Part shown: positions 1 through 8,056 of the stretch, piece by piece | Layout: every line of letters starts with the position of its first letter | Numbering within the stretch: the stretch's first letter is position 1 | NCBI GenBank assembly: GCA_005777805.1 | Contig: SXLG01000154.1 | Span: forward strand, 1-38,572 | Source: Pseudomonadota bacterium | GTDB lineage: Bacteria; Desulfobacterota; Binatia; UBA12015 | Length of the DNA stretch: 38,572 nt | Direction of reading: 5' to 3' | Translations under genes and position numbers: made by a program | The notes under the pieces: generated by a model | Databases searched by the model: none | What the model saw: only the letters and a program-made list of their open reading frames with translations | Told to the model about the DNA's origin: nothing

Positions 1-393
1 AACGAGATCGACATGGCCGGACTGGCGAAGGTGCCGGGCATCCGCCGCAACAACATCAAGCCTCAGTTCGACGAGTGGGTCTTCCCCGACGGCCACGCGG
101 TGCTGATCCTGGCCGAGGGCCGGCTGCTCAATCTCGGCTGCGCCACAGGTCACCCGTCGTTCGTGATGAGCGCCTCGTTCACCAACCAGGTGCTGGCCCA
201 GCTCGAACTCTGGCAGAACAAGGGGAACTACCAGAAGGCGGTCTACATGCTGCCCAAGAAGCTCGACGAGGAGGTCGCCCGGCTGCACCTCGGCAAGCTC
301 GGTGTACGGCTCACGACACTCTCGCAGACGCAGGCCGACTACATCGGCGTCCCGGTCGAAGGCCCGTACAAGCCCGACCACTACCGCTACTGA
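1..393 (+). CDS. ahcY: S-adenosylhomocysteine hydrolase, C-terminal part (partial at window edge)
   Basis: This is the last 130 codons of adenosylhomocysteinase, the NAD-dependent cytosolic enzyme that splits S-adenosylhomocysteine into adenosine and homocysteine and keeps methyl-transfer reactions running. The frame is open from base 1, so the gene starts upstream of the window; the ATG at 13 is internal. Recognisable family segments are the stretch around [20 protein letters not shown], the [13 protein letters not shown] helix, and the invariant C-terminal tail [10 protein letters not shown], whose Lys and Tyr belong to the tail that reaches the neighbouring subunit's NAD site in this family. 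The tail is intact, so nothing suggests truncation. It is followed by a 13-bp perfect hairpin, a likely transcription end. Confidence 0.97.
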   Translation, partial: NEIDMAGLAKVPGIRRNNIKPQFDEWVFPDGHAVLILAEGRLLNLGCATGHPSFVMSASFTNQVLAQLELWQNKGNYQKAVYMLPKKLDEEVARLHLGKLGVRLTTLSQTQADYIGVPVEGPYKPDHYRY

Positions 394-395
394 CC

Positions 396-437
396 GCGGT
401 CGGGGGGACGCGCGAGCCAGCGCCTCCCCCCGACCGC
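396..437 (+). terminator. Hairpin after ahcY
   Basis: A perfect 13-bp inverted repeat (GCGGTCGGGGGGA / TCCCCCCGACCGC) encloses a 16-nt loop, starting three bases after the ahcY stop. There is no T-run, so it may act as a U-tract-less terminator or as an RNA 3'-end protector. It lies 28 nt before the next start codon and would separate ahcY from the phosphatase-fold gene. Confidence 0.6.
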
Positions 438-464
438 TCGCCCCAGCGGAGAACATCTGTCTTG

Positions 465-2837
465 ATGGTCGATTCGCGGCATCCGGGAAACGCGCCCGGA
501 GCGCACCTGAGCAGCGCTCGCGCGGGCCGTGCGGCTTCGGGGCTCGTCGCGGCGACCTTCGTTCTGCTCGCTGCGGCGTGCGGGCCGGGGGGAGCGCCCG
601 AGCTGCCGACGCTACGCGGCCGCCCGGCCTGGCACGGCTTCGCCCGGCACCGCAACGCCACGGTCACCGAAATCAGCGTTGGACAGGAAACGCGACTCGG
701 GCTCGACCTCCGCGGCAAACCCTGGTCGATCGAGTTCGATTGGCCCGATCGCGGTCGCCTCGAAATCGGGCTGGCCCGCCTCGATCAGCGGGGCGGTCCG
801 GCCGGGGTGACCGTGAGCCTCGCACGGGACGGCGCCGAGACTCAGCCCGTATCTTGCGGGCGACACTTCGATGGCGCGCCGTCGCGCTCCTGGCAAACCT
901 GCGTGCTCGAGCTGCCACCGGGCGGCGGATCGGTCCGCCTCGTGGTCGGCGCCGTGGCGCCCGCCGGAGCGCGCCTGGTCATGTCCGAGCCGATCGTCGA
1001 GGCTGCCGATCCCGCCGATCGCCTGCCGGCGGTGGTCCTGATCGTCTCCGACACCACACGCGCCGACGCCCTCGGCGCGTACCCGCCCGCCATCGCTGGA
1101 GCGATGCTGCGCAAGCTCGCGCCCGAGAGCGTGGTGTTCGATCAGGCACGGACCGTCTCGTCGTGGACCCGCCCCGCGGTGGCGAGCCTGCTCACCGGAC
1201 TGCGCCCCGGCACGCATAAGGTTCTTGACGAACTCGACCACCTGCCGAGCGAGATCGACACGTTGGCGACGCGGCTCAAAGAGGCGGGCTGGATCACGCT
1301 CGGCGTCAGCACCAACCCCCATATCCTGCCGACCTGGGGATTTGGCCGTGGCTTCGATTTTTTTCTCGACGTCGGCGCCGAAGAGTGGGCCACTCGCAAG
1401 GCCGACGGCCGCGCGGTCGCTGGCGCCATCGAGCGCGCGCTCGGCCCGACGGGCGCCGCGGGGCGCTTCGTCTACCTCCACCTGATGGACGCGCACGGCC
1501 CCTACCTGCCCGCGCAGCCCCATCTCGCGTTGCTCGATCGCCGGACGGGCGGTGTGCCCCGCCTCCCTGCGGCAAGCCTCGCCGCTGGCGGCTTGTCCGC
1601 GAACACGCGCGCAACAGTGGCAGCGCAGTGGCGGCGCTACCTCGCGGAAGTAGTCGACGCCGATCTGACCATCGGCCGGATCGTCCAGGGGCTGCGCCGC
1701 ACGGGCCAACTCGATCGGGCACTGGTCGTCGTGACGGCCGACCATGGCGAGGAGTTCCTCGATCACGGCGGCCAGCGTCATGGCCATACGCTCTACGAGG
1801 AACTGCTGCGGATCCCGCTCTTGCTCAAGCTGCCGGGCAATCGCTTCGGCGGCACCCGCGTGGCCGCAGCGGTCGGACTGGCCGATGTCGCGCCAACCCT
1901 CCTCGACGCGCTTGGACTCGCACCGACAGGCCCGGTCGACGGGCGCGACCTGCTGCCCCTGGCCGAGGCGACTGCGCGCGAAGCCGCCACAAACGTCCGG
2001 GACGAAGGCCCCGCTTCCGCCCCTCTCCCGGCGGCAGCAGAGGGGGAAGGGAGCGCTCTCGTCCGGCTCAAGTACCAGCACCGAAATCAGGCAGCTCTCA
2101 TCGAGGGCCACTGGAAGCTCATCACCAACGTGGCGACGGGACGCAACGAGCTCTACGACCTCGAAGCCGACCCGCACGAGACCAGGGATCTCTCGGACCA
2201 CGACGGCGAGCGGGTTCATGCGATGCGGGCTCGCCTCGACGCCGCCCTGGCGCACGACGAGCACGGCTGGCACCTCCTCGCCTGCGGCGGCACGAGCGGC
2301 GCGGCGCTCGAACTCATCGTCGAAGATCCCCCCGCCGAGGCACAGACGATCCTCAACCTCGAAGACAGCGACCGGGCGCGCCGCCACGCGGGCAGCGGAG
2401 TCCACCGACTCGAACTTTTGCTGGATCTGTCCCCCGCCGACGTATTGCGCGCCATCGGACCCGAGGGCGCCTCACGGATCGTCCCGCTGCCCCTCCCCGA
2501 CCGAGACGAGGTCATCCTCGCGACAACCATACCAACCAAGAACCGACCGCCCGTGACGAGTCGCATCCGAGCGGCGGTTGGGTCGCTGCGCTTCGCGGTC
2601 GGCACCAGCGATAAAATCACGAACGCCCCCGCCGTGGATCTCGGCGAACTCGGGTCCGAGGCCACCCTGCCGCCCGGAGCCGCGCCAACATGCCTGCTGG
2701 GGGTGGGCCTGGCGTCTCGGCACCCGGCCCAGCCCTATCTGCGGATCTACCGGATCGAACCTGGCCAGAAGAGTACCGCTCCCCTCGACCCCGCCCTGCG
2801 GACCCGCCTCGAAGCTTTGGGCTACCTCGAACCGTGA
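465..2837 (+). CDS. Exported sulfatase/alkaline-phosphatase-superfamily lipoprotein
   Basis: A 790-aa predicted lipoprotein. The chosen ATG at 465 gives a signal peptide ending in the lipobox LAAAC (lipid Cys about residue 39); the longer ORF-track start at 75 overlaps ahcY and is rejected. Residues about 60-185 form a beta-rich N-terminal domain. The catalytic domain starts near 190 with VVLIVSDTTRADALG (metal-binding Asp) and continues through WTRPAVASLLTG (about 233-244), MDAHGPYLP and TADHGEEF (about 424-431). The nucleophile position of the sulfatase signature (C/S-x-P-x-R) is Thr here, and the Arg two residues after Pro is Val, so formylglycine sulfatase chemistry is unlikely. Thr nucleophiles occur in phosphoester-active members of the superfamily. 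Residues about 600-790 form an uncharacterised C-terminal domain ending RLEALGYLEP. Substrate unknown; it overlaps the convergent GT39 gene by 16 bp. Confidence 0.9.
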   Translation: MVDSRHPGNAPGAHLSSARAGRAASGLVAATFVLLAAACGPGGAPELPTLRGRPAWHGFARHRNATVTEISVGQETRLGLDLRGKPWSIEFDWPDRGRLEIGLARLDQRGGPAGVTVSLARDGAETQPVSCGRHFDGAPSRSWQTCVLELPPGGGSVRLVVGAVAPAGARLVMSEPIVEAADPADRLPAVVLIVSDTTRADALGAYPPAIAGAMLRKLAPESVVFDQARTVSSWTRPAVASLLTGLRPGTHKVLDELDHLPSEIDTLATRLKEAGWITLGVSTNPHILPTWGFGRGFDFFLDVGAEEWATRKADGRAVAGAIERALGPTGAAGRFVYLHLMDAHGPYLPAQPHLALLDRRTGGVPRLPAASLAAGGLSANTRATVAAQWRRYLAEVVDADLTIGRIVQGLRRTGQLDRALVVVTADHGEEFLDHGGQRHGHTLYEELLRIPLLLKLPGNRFGGTRVAAAVGLADVAPTLLDALGLAPTGPVDGRDLLPLAEATAREAATNVRDEGPASAPLPAAAEGEGSALVRLKYQHRNQAALIEGHWKLITNVATGRNELYDLEADPHETRDLSDHDGERVHAMRARLDAALAHDEHGWHLLACGGTSGAALELIVEDPPAEAQTILNLEDSDRARRHAGSGVHRLELLLDLSPADVLRAIGPEGASRIVPLPLPDRDEVILATTIPTKNRPPVTSRIRAAVGSLRFAVGTSDKITNAPAVDLGELGSEATLPPGAAPTCLLGVGLASRHPAQPYLRIYRIEPGQKSTAPLDPALRTRLEALGYLEP

Positions 2838-4594
2838 GGGATCTTTGCTCGCGGCCGCGCCGTGGCCGGCTCGCCGCCCGCTGCGCGGGCCATCCCCAGC
2901 GCGAAACCAACGCCCTGCTGGATGCGCCAGTGCCGCGCATCTATCCCAGATAAACCAGACGTCCACGCGAGCAGGGCGAGCGCGGGCACAGGACAGATGG
3001 CACTCTCGGGCCTTGGCGGGAAGCCGAGCAAGCGCCGGAATTCGGGGAAAAGACCGACCGCAGGGCGCATGTAGAGTGCCGGCGGCAACGTCGGTCCGCG
3101 CTCGAGTCGCCGGGACAGCTCCGGCGCTGCGAGCGTCGACGAGCGCAGCAACACGCGCCCGTCGAGTCCCCACCAGCGTAGATGCAGGGCAAGGACGGCA
3201 TTGGCCGGAGAATCGCGGTCGGCGACCAGCACGAGGCAGGCGTCGGGTGCCAGAGCGGCCACGGCCTGCGCGAGCGGAGCGTGCAACCCCTCGAGTTGGC
3301 GCAGGGGCTTGGTCCGCGCGAGGAATGGTGCCGGCTCGGCCACGAAGGCACGTGCCGCCGGCAGCCCGACTGTAGCGACGACGGCGAGCGCGAGCGGGAG
3401 AGCGAGTCCCCGGCGCGGGCGCTGACTCCAGGCCGCGCCAGCGCCAAGCGGCGCCGCGGCGCTGCGGACGAACCTTGCCGCCACATCGGCCGCTGCATCG
3501 GCCGCCGCGCCGACCATGGCCGCAGCGACCGGAAGCAGGAAAAGCGCATGGCGGGGATGAAAGTAATATCCCTTGACACGGATCAAGGCGGCCAGCACCG
3601 GCAACAGGAGGAGTGACGCCAGCAGAGTCACGGCGAGGGCGCGCGCCGCGCCGTCACCACGCCACGCGCGATGAACGACGACGGCCAAACCGCCGAGCAA
3701 CAGCACCATCGCCCCCAGCTCCCGTCCCGTGAAGAAATCGAACGTCTCCCCGACCACCGCGCCAACCGTAATGGCCTGCGCCTGCGGCCGTCCGTAGGAC
3801 CACCACGGATCGATCTCGCGCAACCAGAGCCACGCCAGAGCGGCCAGTCCCAGACCGGCGCCGGCACTCCACGCCAACGGCCGGCCCCGCCGGAAGCGGC
3901 GCGCGTAAGGGAGGGCGGCGAACGCCACCAGGACTGCGAATTCAGTCGCCGCCAGCAGGAGACCGGTAGCGGCCGTGGCCGCCAGCAGGAGTGCTGCGAC
4001 GATCCAACCGAGCCACGCCCGGCCGTCCTCGGGAACGGCACTGGCACGGGCGGCAGCGCCGAGCGACCACGTCGAGGTGAAAATCAGAAGGCCATAGAAG
4101 CGCACTTCCGCCGCGTAGAGCGCCCCCGGTACGCTGAGCGCGAGCGCCAGGGCTGCGGCCAGGGCGGCGCCATCGCCGAACCCGCGTCGCAATGCCCACC
4201 ACATGACCGGGACGGCCAGCGTGCTCCAAAAGAAAGCGGGCAGGCGGACCCACGCGACCAGGTCAACCGGCGCCGGGTCGGGTGCCAGCGCCAGCCATGC
4301 GTGCAACACAACGTAGTCGAGGGGCATCGCCCCGGCACTGCCCGCGCCAGGCGGTATTCCCTCCCGGACGTGCCGCAGCAACTCGCCCAGCGGCAAGCGC
4401 GCGGTCTGCAGATGCACGACCTCATCCCACCACAGACTGGCCCAGCCGAGGTGGCGGGCGCGCAACCAGGCACCGACGAGAGTGATCGCGCTCAGGGCGA
4501 GCACGACCTGCCACCCCGGTGCCTGCATCCTCGGCGCGGAATCGCTGCGGCGCACGCTCCGCCCGTCTCGTCCCTTGGCGACGTCCGTCCTCAC
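2822..4594 (-). CDS. GT39-like (ArnT/PMT family) membrane glycosyltransferase
   Basis: A 590-aa polytopic inner-membrane protein. It resembles family 39/83 glycosyltransferases, which move sugars from polyprenyl-phosphate donors to lipid or protein acceptors on the outer face of the inner membrane. Evidence: a first hydrophobic helix (about 29-44) followed by the periplasmic loop SLWWDEVVH (about 54-61) with the Asp-Glu pair expected of the catalytic loop, then roughly ten hydrophobic segments rich in Ala/Leu, and a soluble C-terminal domain of about 150 aa. The region KGYYFHPRHALFLLPV resembles the conserved arginine/histidine re-entrant segment of the family. The start at 4594 follows the ORF track; Met23 (MQAPGWQVV) is an alternative. 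It is convergent with the upstream phosphatase-fold gene and divergent from the GST-like gene. Acceptor and donor cannot be deduced. Confidence 0.85.
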   Translation of the reverse strand: MRTDVAKGRDGRSVRRSDSAPRMQAPGWQVVLALSAITLVGAWLRARHLGWASLWWDEVVHLQTARLPLGELLRHVREGIPPGAGSAGAMPLDYVVLHAWLALAPDPAPVDLVAWVRLPAFFWSTLAVPVMWWALRRGFGDGAALAAALALALSVPGALYAAEVRFYGLLIFTSTWSLGAAARASAVPEDGRAWLGWIVAALLLAATAATGLLLAATEFAVLVAFAALPYARRFRRGRPLAWSAGAGLGLAALAWLWLREIDPWWSYGRPQAQAITVGAVVGETFDFFTGRELGAMVLLLGGLAVVVHRAWRGDGAARALAVTLLASLLLLPVLAALIRVKGYYFHPRHALFLLPVAAAMVGAAADAAADVAARFVRSAAAPLGAGAAWSQRPRRGLALPLALAVVATVGLPAARAFVAEPAPFLARTKPLRQLEGLHAPLAQAVAALAPDACLVLVADRDSPANAVLALHLRWWGLDGRVLLRSSTLAAPELSRRLERGPTLPPALYMRPAVGLFPEFRRLLGFPPRPESAICPVPALALLAWTSGLSGIDARHWRIQQGVGFALGMARAAGGEPATARPRAKIPHGSR

Positions 4595-4929
4595 GGTGTC
4601 GCTCTCTATCCGAGGCCAGCGCGCGCCCGAAGCAGGACCTCGGAGACACGGCCGGTTCCACCATTCCCAAGCCCGCCACCACGGACACGTCCGCCGCCCA
4701 CGATCACGCGGCGAGAGCGAGTGTGGTCGTCATCCTCGCCGCCCCGACACCACGGGCAACCCCCATCGGCGAGTCGCCGACCACTCAGACATCCGCGCAC
4801 GCGCAAGCATCCGCGTCGCCATCACGGACACGAGCAGCCGCCGCGGCCGCCGCCGCACGGTTGGTTTCGCATCATGCGGGTGCCAAGGTCGGCGAACCGA
4901 GCCCGAGCAACCCGCGAGAGGGAACGATC
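4595..4929. other. Divergent intergenic region between GT39 and GST-like genes
   Basis: About 335 bp with no convincing gene; the overlapping ORF-track entries are low-complexity reading frames of GC-rich DNA. It must hold the promoters of both divergent genes. A 7-bp inverted repeat (TCCGAGG at 4609, CCTCGGA at 4638, 22-nt spacer) lies just upstream of the GT39 start and could be an operator, but no clear -35/-10 pair was found. Confidence 0.5.
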
Positions 4930-5943
4930 ATGAGAGCACAAGACGGCGTCTATCAAATTTTTGGCGCAGAACTCTCGCCCTACTCCGTCAAGGTACGCTC
5001 CGCCTTCCGCTACAAGCAGTTGCCGCACGAGTGGTTGGTGCGGAGTTCGCGCAATGAAGAGGAGTTTCGTCGCCACGCGAAGCTCCCCCTGGTGCCGCTC
5101 GTCCTCTGCCCCGACGGCACGGTGTTGCAGGATTCGACGCCGATCATCGAGGCGATCGAGCAACGCTTCCCCGAGCCCTCGATCCATCCCGTGGAGCCGG
5201 TCGCACGGTTCGTGTCGGAGCTGCTCGAGGAGTTCGGCGACGAGTGGGGCACCAAATGGATGGTCCACTACCGCTGGGCGCGCGAGGCGGACCAGCTCTC
5301 GGCCGCAAGCAGGCTCGCCGCGGCGATGATGCCCGATGTCGATGCCCCAGTGCGCGAGCAGATCGCCACCGGCATTCGCGAGCGCATGGTCGGCCGGGTC
5401 TGGTTCGTCGGTTCGAGTCCGCAGACCGCGCCGCGGATCGAGCAATCGTTCAGCGACGCACTGACCCTGCTCGAAGCCCATCTCGCGACCCGCCCCTACC
5501 TCTTCGGCGGCCGCCCGGCGTTCGCCGACTTCGGCCTGTGGGGCCAGATCTACAATGCCTGGACCGATCCAACCCCGCACAGCATCATTGAGCGGGCAGC
5601 GCCCCACACCATCGCCTGGATCGAACGCATGCTCGAGCCGACCCCGAGCGGCCCCTTCGAGCCATGGGCGCAGCTCGAGCCGACGCTGCTCGCCTTGCTC
5701 ACCGAGCAGGTCGGAGGGCTCTTCCTGCCCTGGTCCGATGCCAATGCCCGCGCCGTGGCCGCCGGTCACGAGGAGTTCACGGTCGAACTCGCGGGCCGCA
5801 ACTGGACCCAAAAGCCCCAGAAATATCACGCCCGCTCGCTGGCGAACCTCCGCAGTCGGTTCGAGGCCGTGCACACCGATCCCGTGCTCCACCACCTGCT
5901 CGAGACCACGGGATGCTTGCGCTGGCTGCACGCAGCGCGGTGA
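4930..5943 (+). CDS. Glutathione S-transferase-family protein
   Basis: A 337-aa cytosolic protein with a thioredoxin-fold N-terminal domain (residues about 8-85) and an all-helical C-terminal domain. The N-terminal strand YQIFGAELSPYSVKVR carries SPYS where GST and glutaredoxin-like enzymes have the CPxC/SPxS active site, and VLQDSTPIIEAIEQRFP supplies the Asp-Ser pair that normally holds the gamma-glutamyl group. Residues about 195-215 (PYLFGGRPAFADFGLWGQI) match the N-capping box of the GST C-domain. It is longer than standard GSTs (about 200-230 aa), with an extra 100-residue C-terminal extension containing a short W/R/Y-rich patch. The start is set by GAGAGGGA seven or so bases upstream; the longer ORF-track start at 4519 runs through intergenic sequence. 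Substrate unknown. Confidence 0.9.
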   Translation: MRAQDGVYQIFGAELSPYSVKVRSAFRYKQLPHEWLVRSSRNEEEFRRHAKLPLVPLVLCPDGTVLQDSTPIIEAIEQRFPEPSIHPVEPVARFVSELLEEFGDEWGTKWMVHYRWAREADQLSAASRLAAAMMPDVDAPVREQIATGIRERMVGRVWFVGSSPQTAPRIEQSFSDALTLLEAHLATRPYLFGGRPAFADFGLWGQIYNAWTDPTPHSIIERAAPHTIAWIERMLEPTPSGPFEPWAQLEPTLLALLTEQVGGLFLPWSDANARAVAAGHEEFTVELAGRNWTQKPQKYHARSLANLRSRFEAVHTDPVLHHLLETTGCLRWLHAAR

Positions 5944-5948
5944 CCGCC

Positions 5949-6167
5949 GGCGCTCCCCGGCAGGCCTTGCGGAGCACGGCGACGGCGCTCCCCCGCAAGT
6001 CCTTTGCAGAGCACGGTGTGCGGCGATCCCCAGCAGGGCCTTTGCACAGCACGACGTACAGCGCTCCCCAGCAGGCGTAACCTTGATTTGCGGGGTACGG
6101 CGATCCCCGCAAGGCATTTTCGGGGCACGGCGTGCGGCGCTCCCCGGCGGCCGCAGCCTTGACTAAC
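5949..6167. repeat. Degenerate tandem array, six units of 35-39 bp
   Basis: Directly after the GST-like stop codon, six imperfect units begin at 5949, 5984, 6022, 6060, 6099 and 6136. Each opens with (G)GCG(C/A)TCCCC followed by G-C-A-rich sequence; most close with a GCACGGCG-like motif. The start-to-start periods are 35, 38, 38, 39 and 37 bp, with the last unit partial. GCTCC and GGAGC elements inside some units could pair into small hairpins. There is no conserved-repeat/variable-spacer pattern, so it is not a CRISPR array. It ends about 36 bp before the Kazal gene start and may influence its expression or the GST 3' end. Confidence 0.75.
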
Positions 6168-6203
6168 GGGCCTCTCGGGGGAGATGCTCCGAGGCGGAGC
6201 AAC

Positions 6204-7736
6204 ATGATGAGCGCGCGACGCCTTGAGCCGGCGGGTCGAGCCGGCCCCGATGCGATTTCCTGGCTGACGTGCGCCCTGCTCGCGACCCTGGCTCTCGCGA
6301 CCGGAGCGAGGGCGGCGAGTGACCCTCCACTCTGCGCCGGGACCTTCGTCGTCGAGGGCGCACCTCTCGTCCCCGGCGGTGGGTCCGGTGCCGACGCCAT
6401 CGTCATCGTGGACGGCCGCGTCGCCATCGCCAGCGGCTGTGCCGCCGTACCCGCGCTACTGCGACGGCACGGCGGTGGCTTCTCCGCCACCGCCGTGTGG
6501 CGGCGAGGCTGCGGCGATGACGTGCCCGGCCTCGCTTTCCTGCGCGCTCGGGCCGACGATTCCTGCCGCGTGCTCGGCGGCGTTTTCCACGCCCGCGCGT
6601 CGGGCCTGCGACGGGCCTTCCGCGCCACGCGACAACCCGAGTGCGGCGATGGCTTGCTCGACCCGAACGAACAATGCGACGACGCCGACCGGGCGTGTTG
6701 CAGCGCCACCTGCACCTCGACCGGTGCCCAAGGCTGCGCGGCCCCCCAGGCCTGCACGGGTGCTGCGCCGTGCGCGCGCGGTGAATTCTGCGCGCTCGAA
6801 AGCGGCGCCTGCGCAGGTGCCGACGCGGCCGGCACCTGCGAGGTGCGCCCGCGGATCTGCACTCGCCAGCTCGATCCGGTCTGCGGTTGCGACGGCCGCA
6901 CCTGGCCCAACGACTGCGTGCGCCAGAGCCGCGGCATCGCACTCGACCACGCGGGCCCCTGCGCGTGCCCGCCGCTCGCCTGTCCACGGCCCGCGCACCC
7001 CGAGGACCTCGACCACGACGGCTGCGCCGAAACCTGCGTGCCCTGTCCGATCGTCGACTGCCTGCCGGGCGGAATCCCCAGCGATACCGACGGCGACGGC
7101 TGCCAGGAGAGCTGCGCACCGAGCAGCTGCGGCCCGAACCGTGCCTGCTCCGACATGACCTTCTGCGAGCGTCCCGACGGCGCCTGCGACGAACCGGGCT
7201 TCTGCCGCTGGAACGGCTTCGACGTCACCTGCACCGCGGTCTACGACCCGGTTTGTGGCTGTGACGGGAAGACCTGGAGCAATCGCTGCGCGGCCAACGC
7301 GGCGGGCACGAGTGTCGCCTCCCTCGGCGAATGCACGAGCCGGACCTGCGGCGGCATCGCCGGCTTCCCTTGTGCTGCGGGCGAGCTCTGCGATCCGCCG
7401 GCGGGCACTTGCGGCTCGGCCGACCTCTTCGGCACCTGCACGCCGCAGCCCCAGGCCTGTCCCGACGTCTGGCTGCCGGTGTGCGGCTGCGATGGCCAGA
7501 CCTATGGCAACGACTGCGATCGGCAGATGGCGGGAGCTGCCCTCGATCACGACGGCCCCTGCGCGCGCGCCTGCACCGAGGCCTGCGATTGCTACGTGCC
7601 GCCAATCACCTGGGACAACGAGCCCTGCGCGATGATGTGCCCGATGTGTGGCGACTACTTCCAGTGCGAGGCCGGCCGCTGCATCGAGCATTGCGGGCCG
7701 ATGCCCATCGAAGTCGCAACCTGCCCCGCATCTTGA
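6204..7736 (+). CDS. Secreted multi-Kazal (three-domain) cysteine-rich protein
   Basis: A 510-aa secreted protein. ATG 6204 is preceded by GAGGCGGAG and gives a signal peptide (hydrophobic run TCALLATLALATGARAA). Residues about 35-140 are an unrecognised N-terminal domain. Around 150 comes CGDGLLDPNEQCDD, a Cys-rich motif common in secreted proteins of myxobacteria and relatives. Three similar modules of roughly 70 aa follow, each with a (P)C..G.FC/LC lead and a Kazal-type inhibitor core: PVCGCDGRTWPNDC (about 222), PVCGCDGKTWSNRC (about 347) and PVCGCDGQTYGNDC (about 425). Between modules 1 and 2 lie two Asp-rich calcium-repeat-like loops, DLDHDGC and SDTDGDGC. Kazal domains usually inhibit serine proteases by a surface loop, so defence against foreign or host proteases is a reasonable inference. 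The final 50 residues are Cys/Met-rich and unassigned. Confidence 0.88.
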   Translation: MMSARRLEPAGRAGPDAISWLTCALLATLALATGARAASDPPLCAGTFVVEGAPLVPGGGSGADAIVIVDGRVAIASGCAAVPALLRRHGGGFSATAVWRRGCGDDVPGLAFLRARADDSCRVLGGVFHARASGLRRAFRATRQPECGDGLLDPNEQCDDADRACCSATCTSTGAQGCAAPQACTGAAPCARGEFCALESGACAGADAAGTCEVRPRICTRQLDPVCGCDGRTWPNDCVRQSRGIALDHAGPCACPPLACPRPAHPEDLDHDGCAETCVPCPIVDCLPGGIPSDTDGDGCQESCAPSSCGPNRACSDMTFCERPDGACDEPGFCRWNGFDVTCTAVYDPVCGCDGKTWSNRCAANAAGTSVASLGECTSRTCGGIAGFPCAAGELCDPPAGTCGSADLFGTCTPQPQACPDVWLPVCGCDGQTYGNDCDRQMAGAALDHDGPCARACTEACDCYVPPITWDNEPCAMMCPMCGDYFQCEAGRCIEHCGPMPIEVATCPAS

Positions 7737-7949
7737 CGCAGCATCCTGCCCTCGCCCGGGACCGCTGCGCCGTGCACCTCGCGCCGGCGCCTTGGCACAG
7801 CACCTTGCCCTCGTCCGGGCCGCTACGCCGTGCACCTCGCGACTTGCCTCGCGCCGACGCCTTGACGCGGCACCTTGCCCTCGTCCGGGCCGCTGCGCCG
7901 TTCACCTCACGATCTGCACCGCGCCGGTGCATTGACGCAGCCGTGCGCA
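7732..7949. repeat. Tandem array with 59/70-bp units behind the Kazal gene
   Basis: Three long units and a partial fourth begin at 7732, 7791, 7861 and 7931, each opening with (C/A)TTG(A/G)C(G/A)C(A/G)G. Units two and three are both exactly 70 bp and nearly identical over the core CACCTTGCCCTCGTCCGGGC and the following CGCTxCGCCGTxCACCTC. The first is 59 bp and lacks an 11-bp stretch near its end. The first unit overlaps the end of the Kazal gene by five bases. The remainder of the gap to 8055 shows only a weak hairpin (CGACGG/CCGTCG, 7978-8000). Confidence 0.8.
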
Positions 7950-8042
7950 GCTCCGCCACGGGAGGGCACGCCAGCCTCGACGGCGCGGGCACGACCGTCG
8001 CTGCAACCCGGACGAATGCACGGCCCCACCGGCAGGACACGA

Positions 8043-8056
8043 AGGGCCTCGGCCCT
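8043..8056 (-). terminator. Short hairpin at the end of the ProA-like gene
   Basis: AGGGCC-TC-GGCCCT is a near-perfect short inverted repeat that begins in the stop codon of the minus-strand ProA-like gene. It lacks a T-run, so a terminator role is only possible, not shown. Confidence 0.3.

Noticed and set aside
612-2405. 597-aa ORF on the minus strand opposite the phosphatase-fold gene
   Set aside because: Shadow frame in high-GC DNA; no family motif, while the plus strand has full superfamily motifs.
5949-6167. Possible CRISPR array (regular about 37-bp period)
   Set aside because: The units are degenerate along their whole length with no alternation of conserved repeat and unique spacer, and there are no cas genes nearby.
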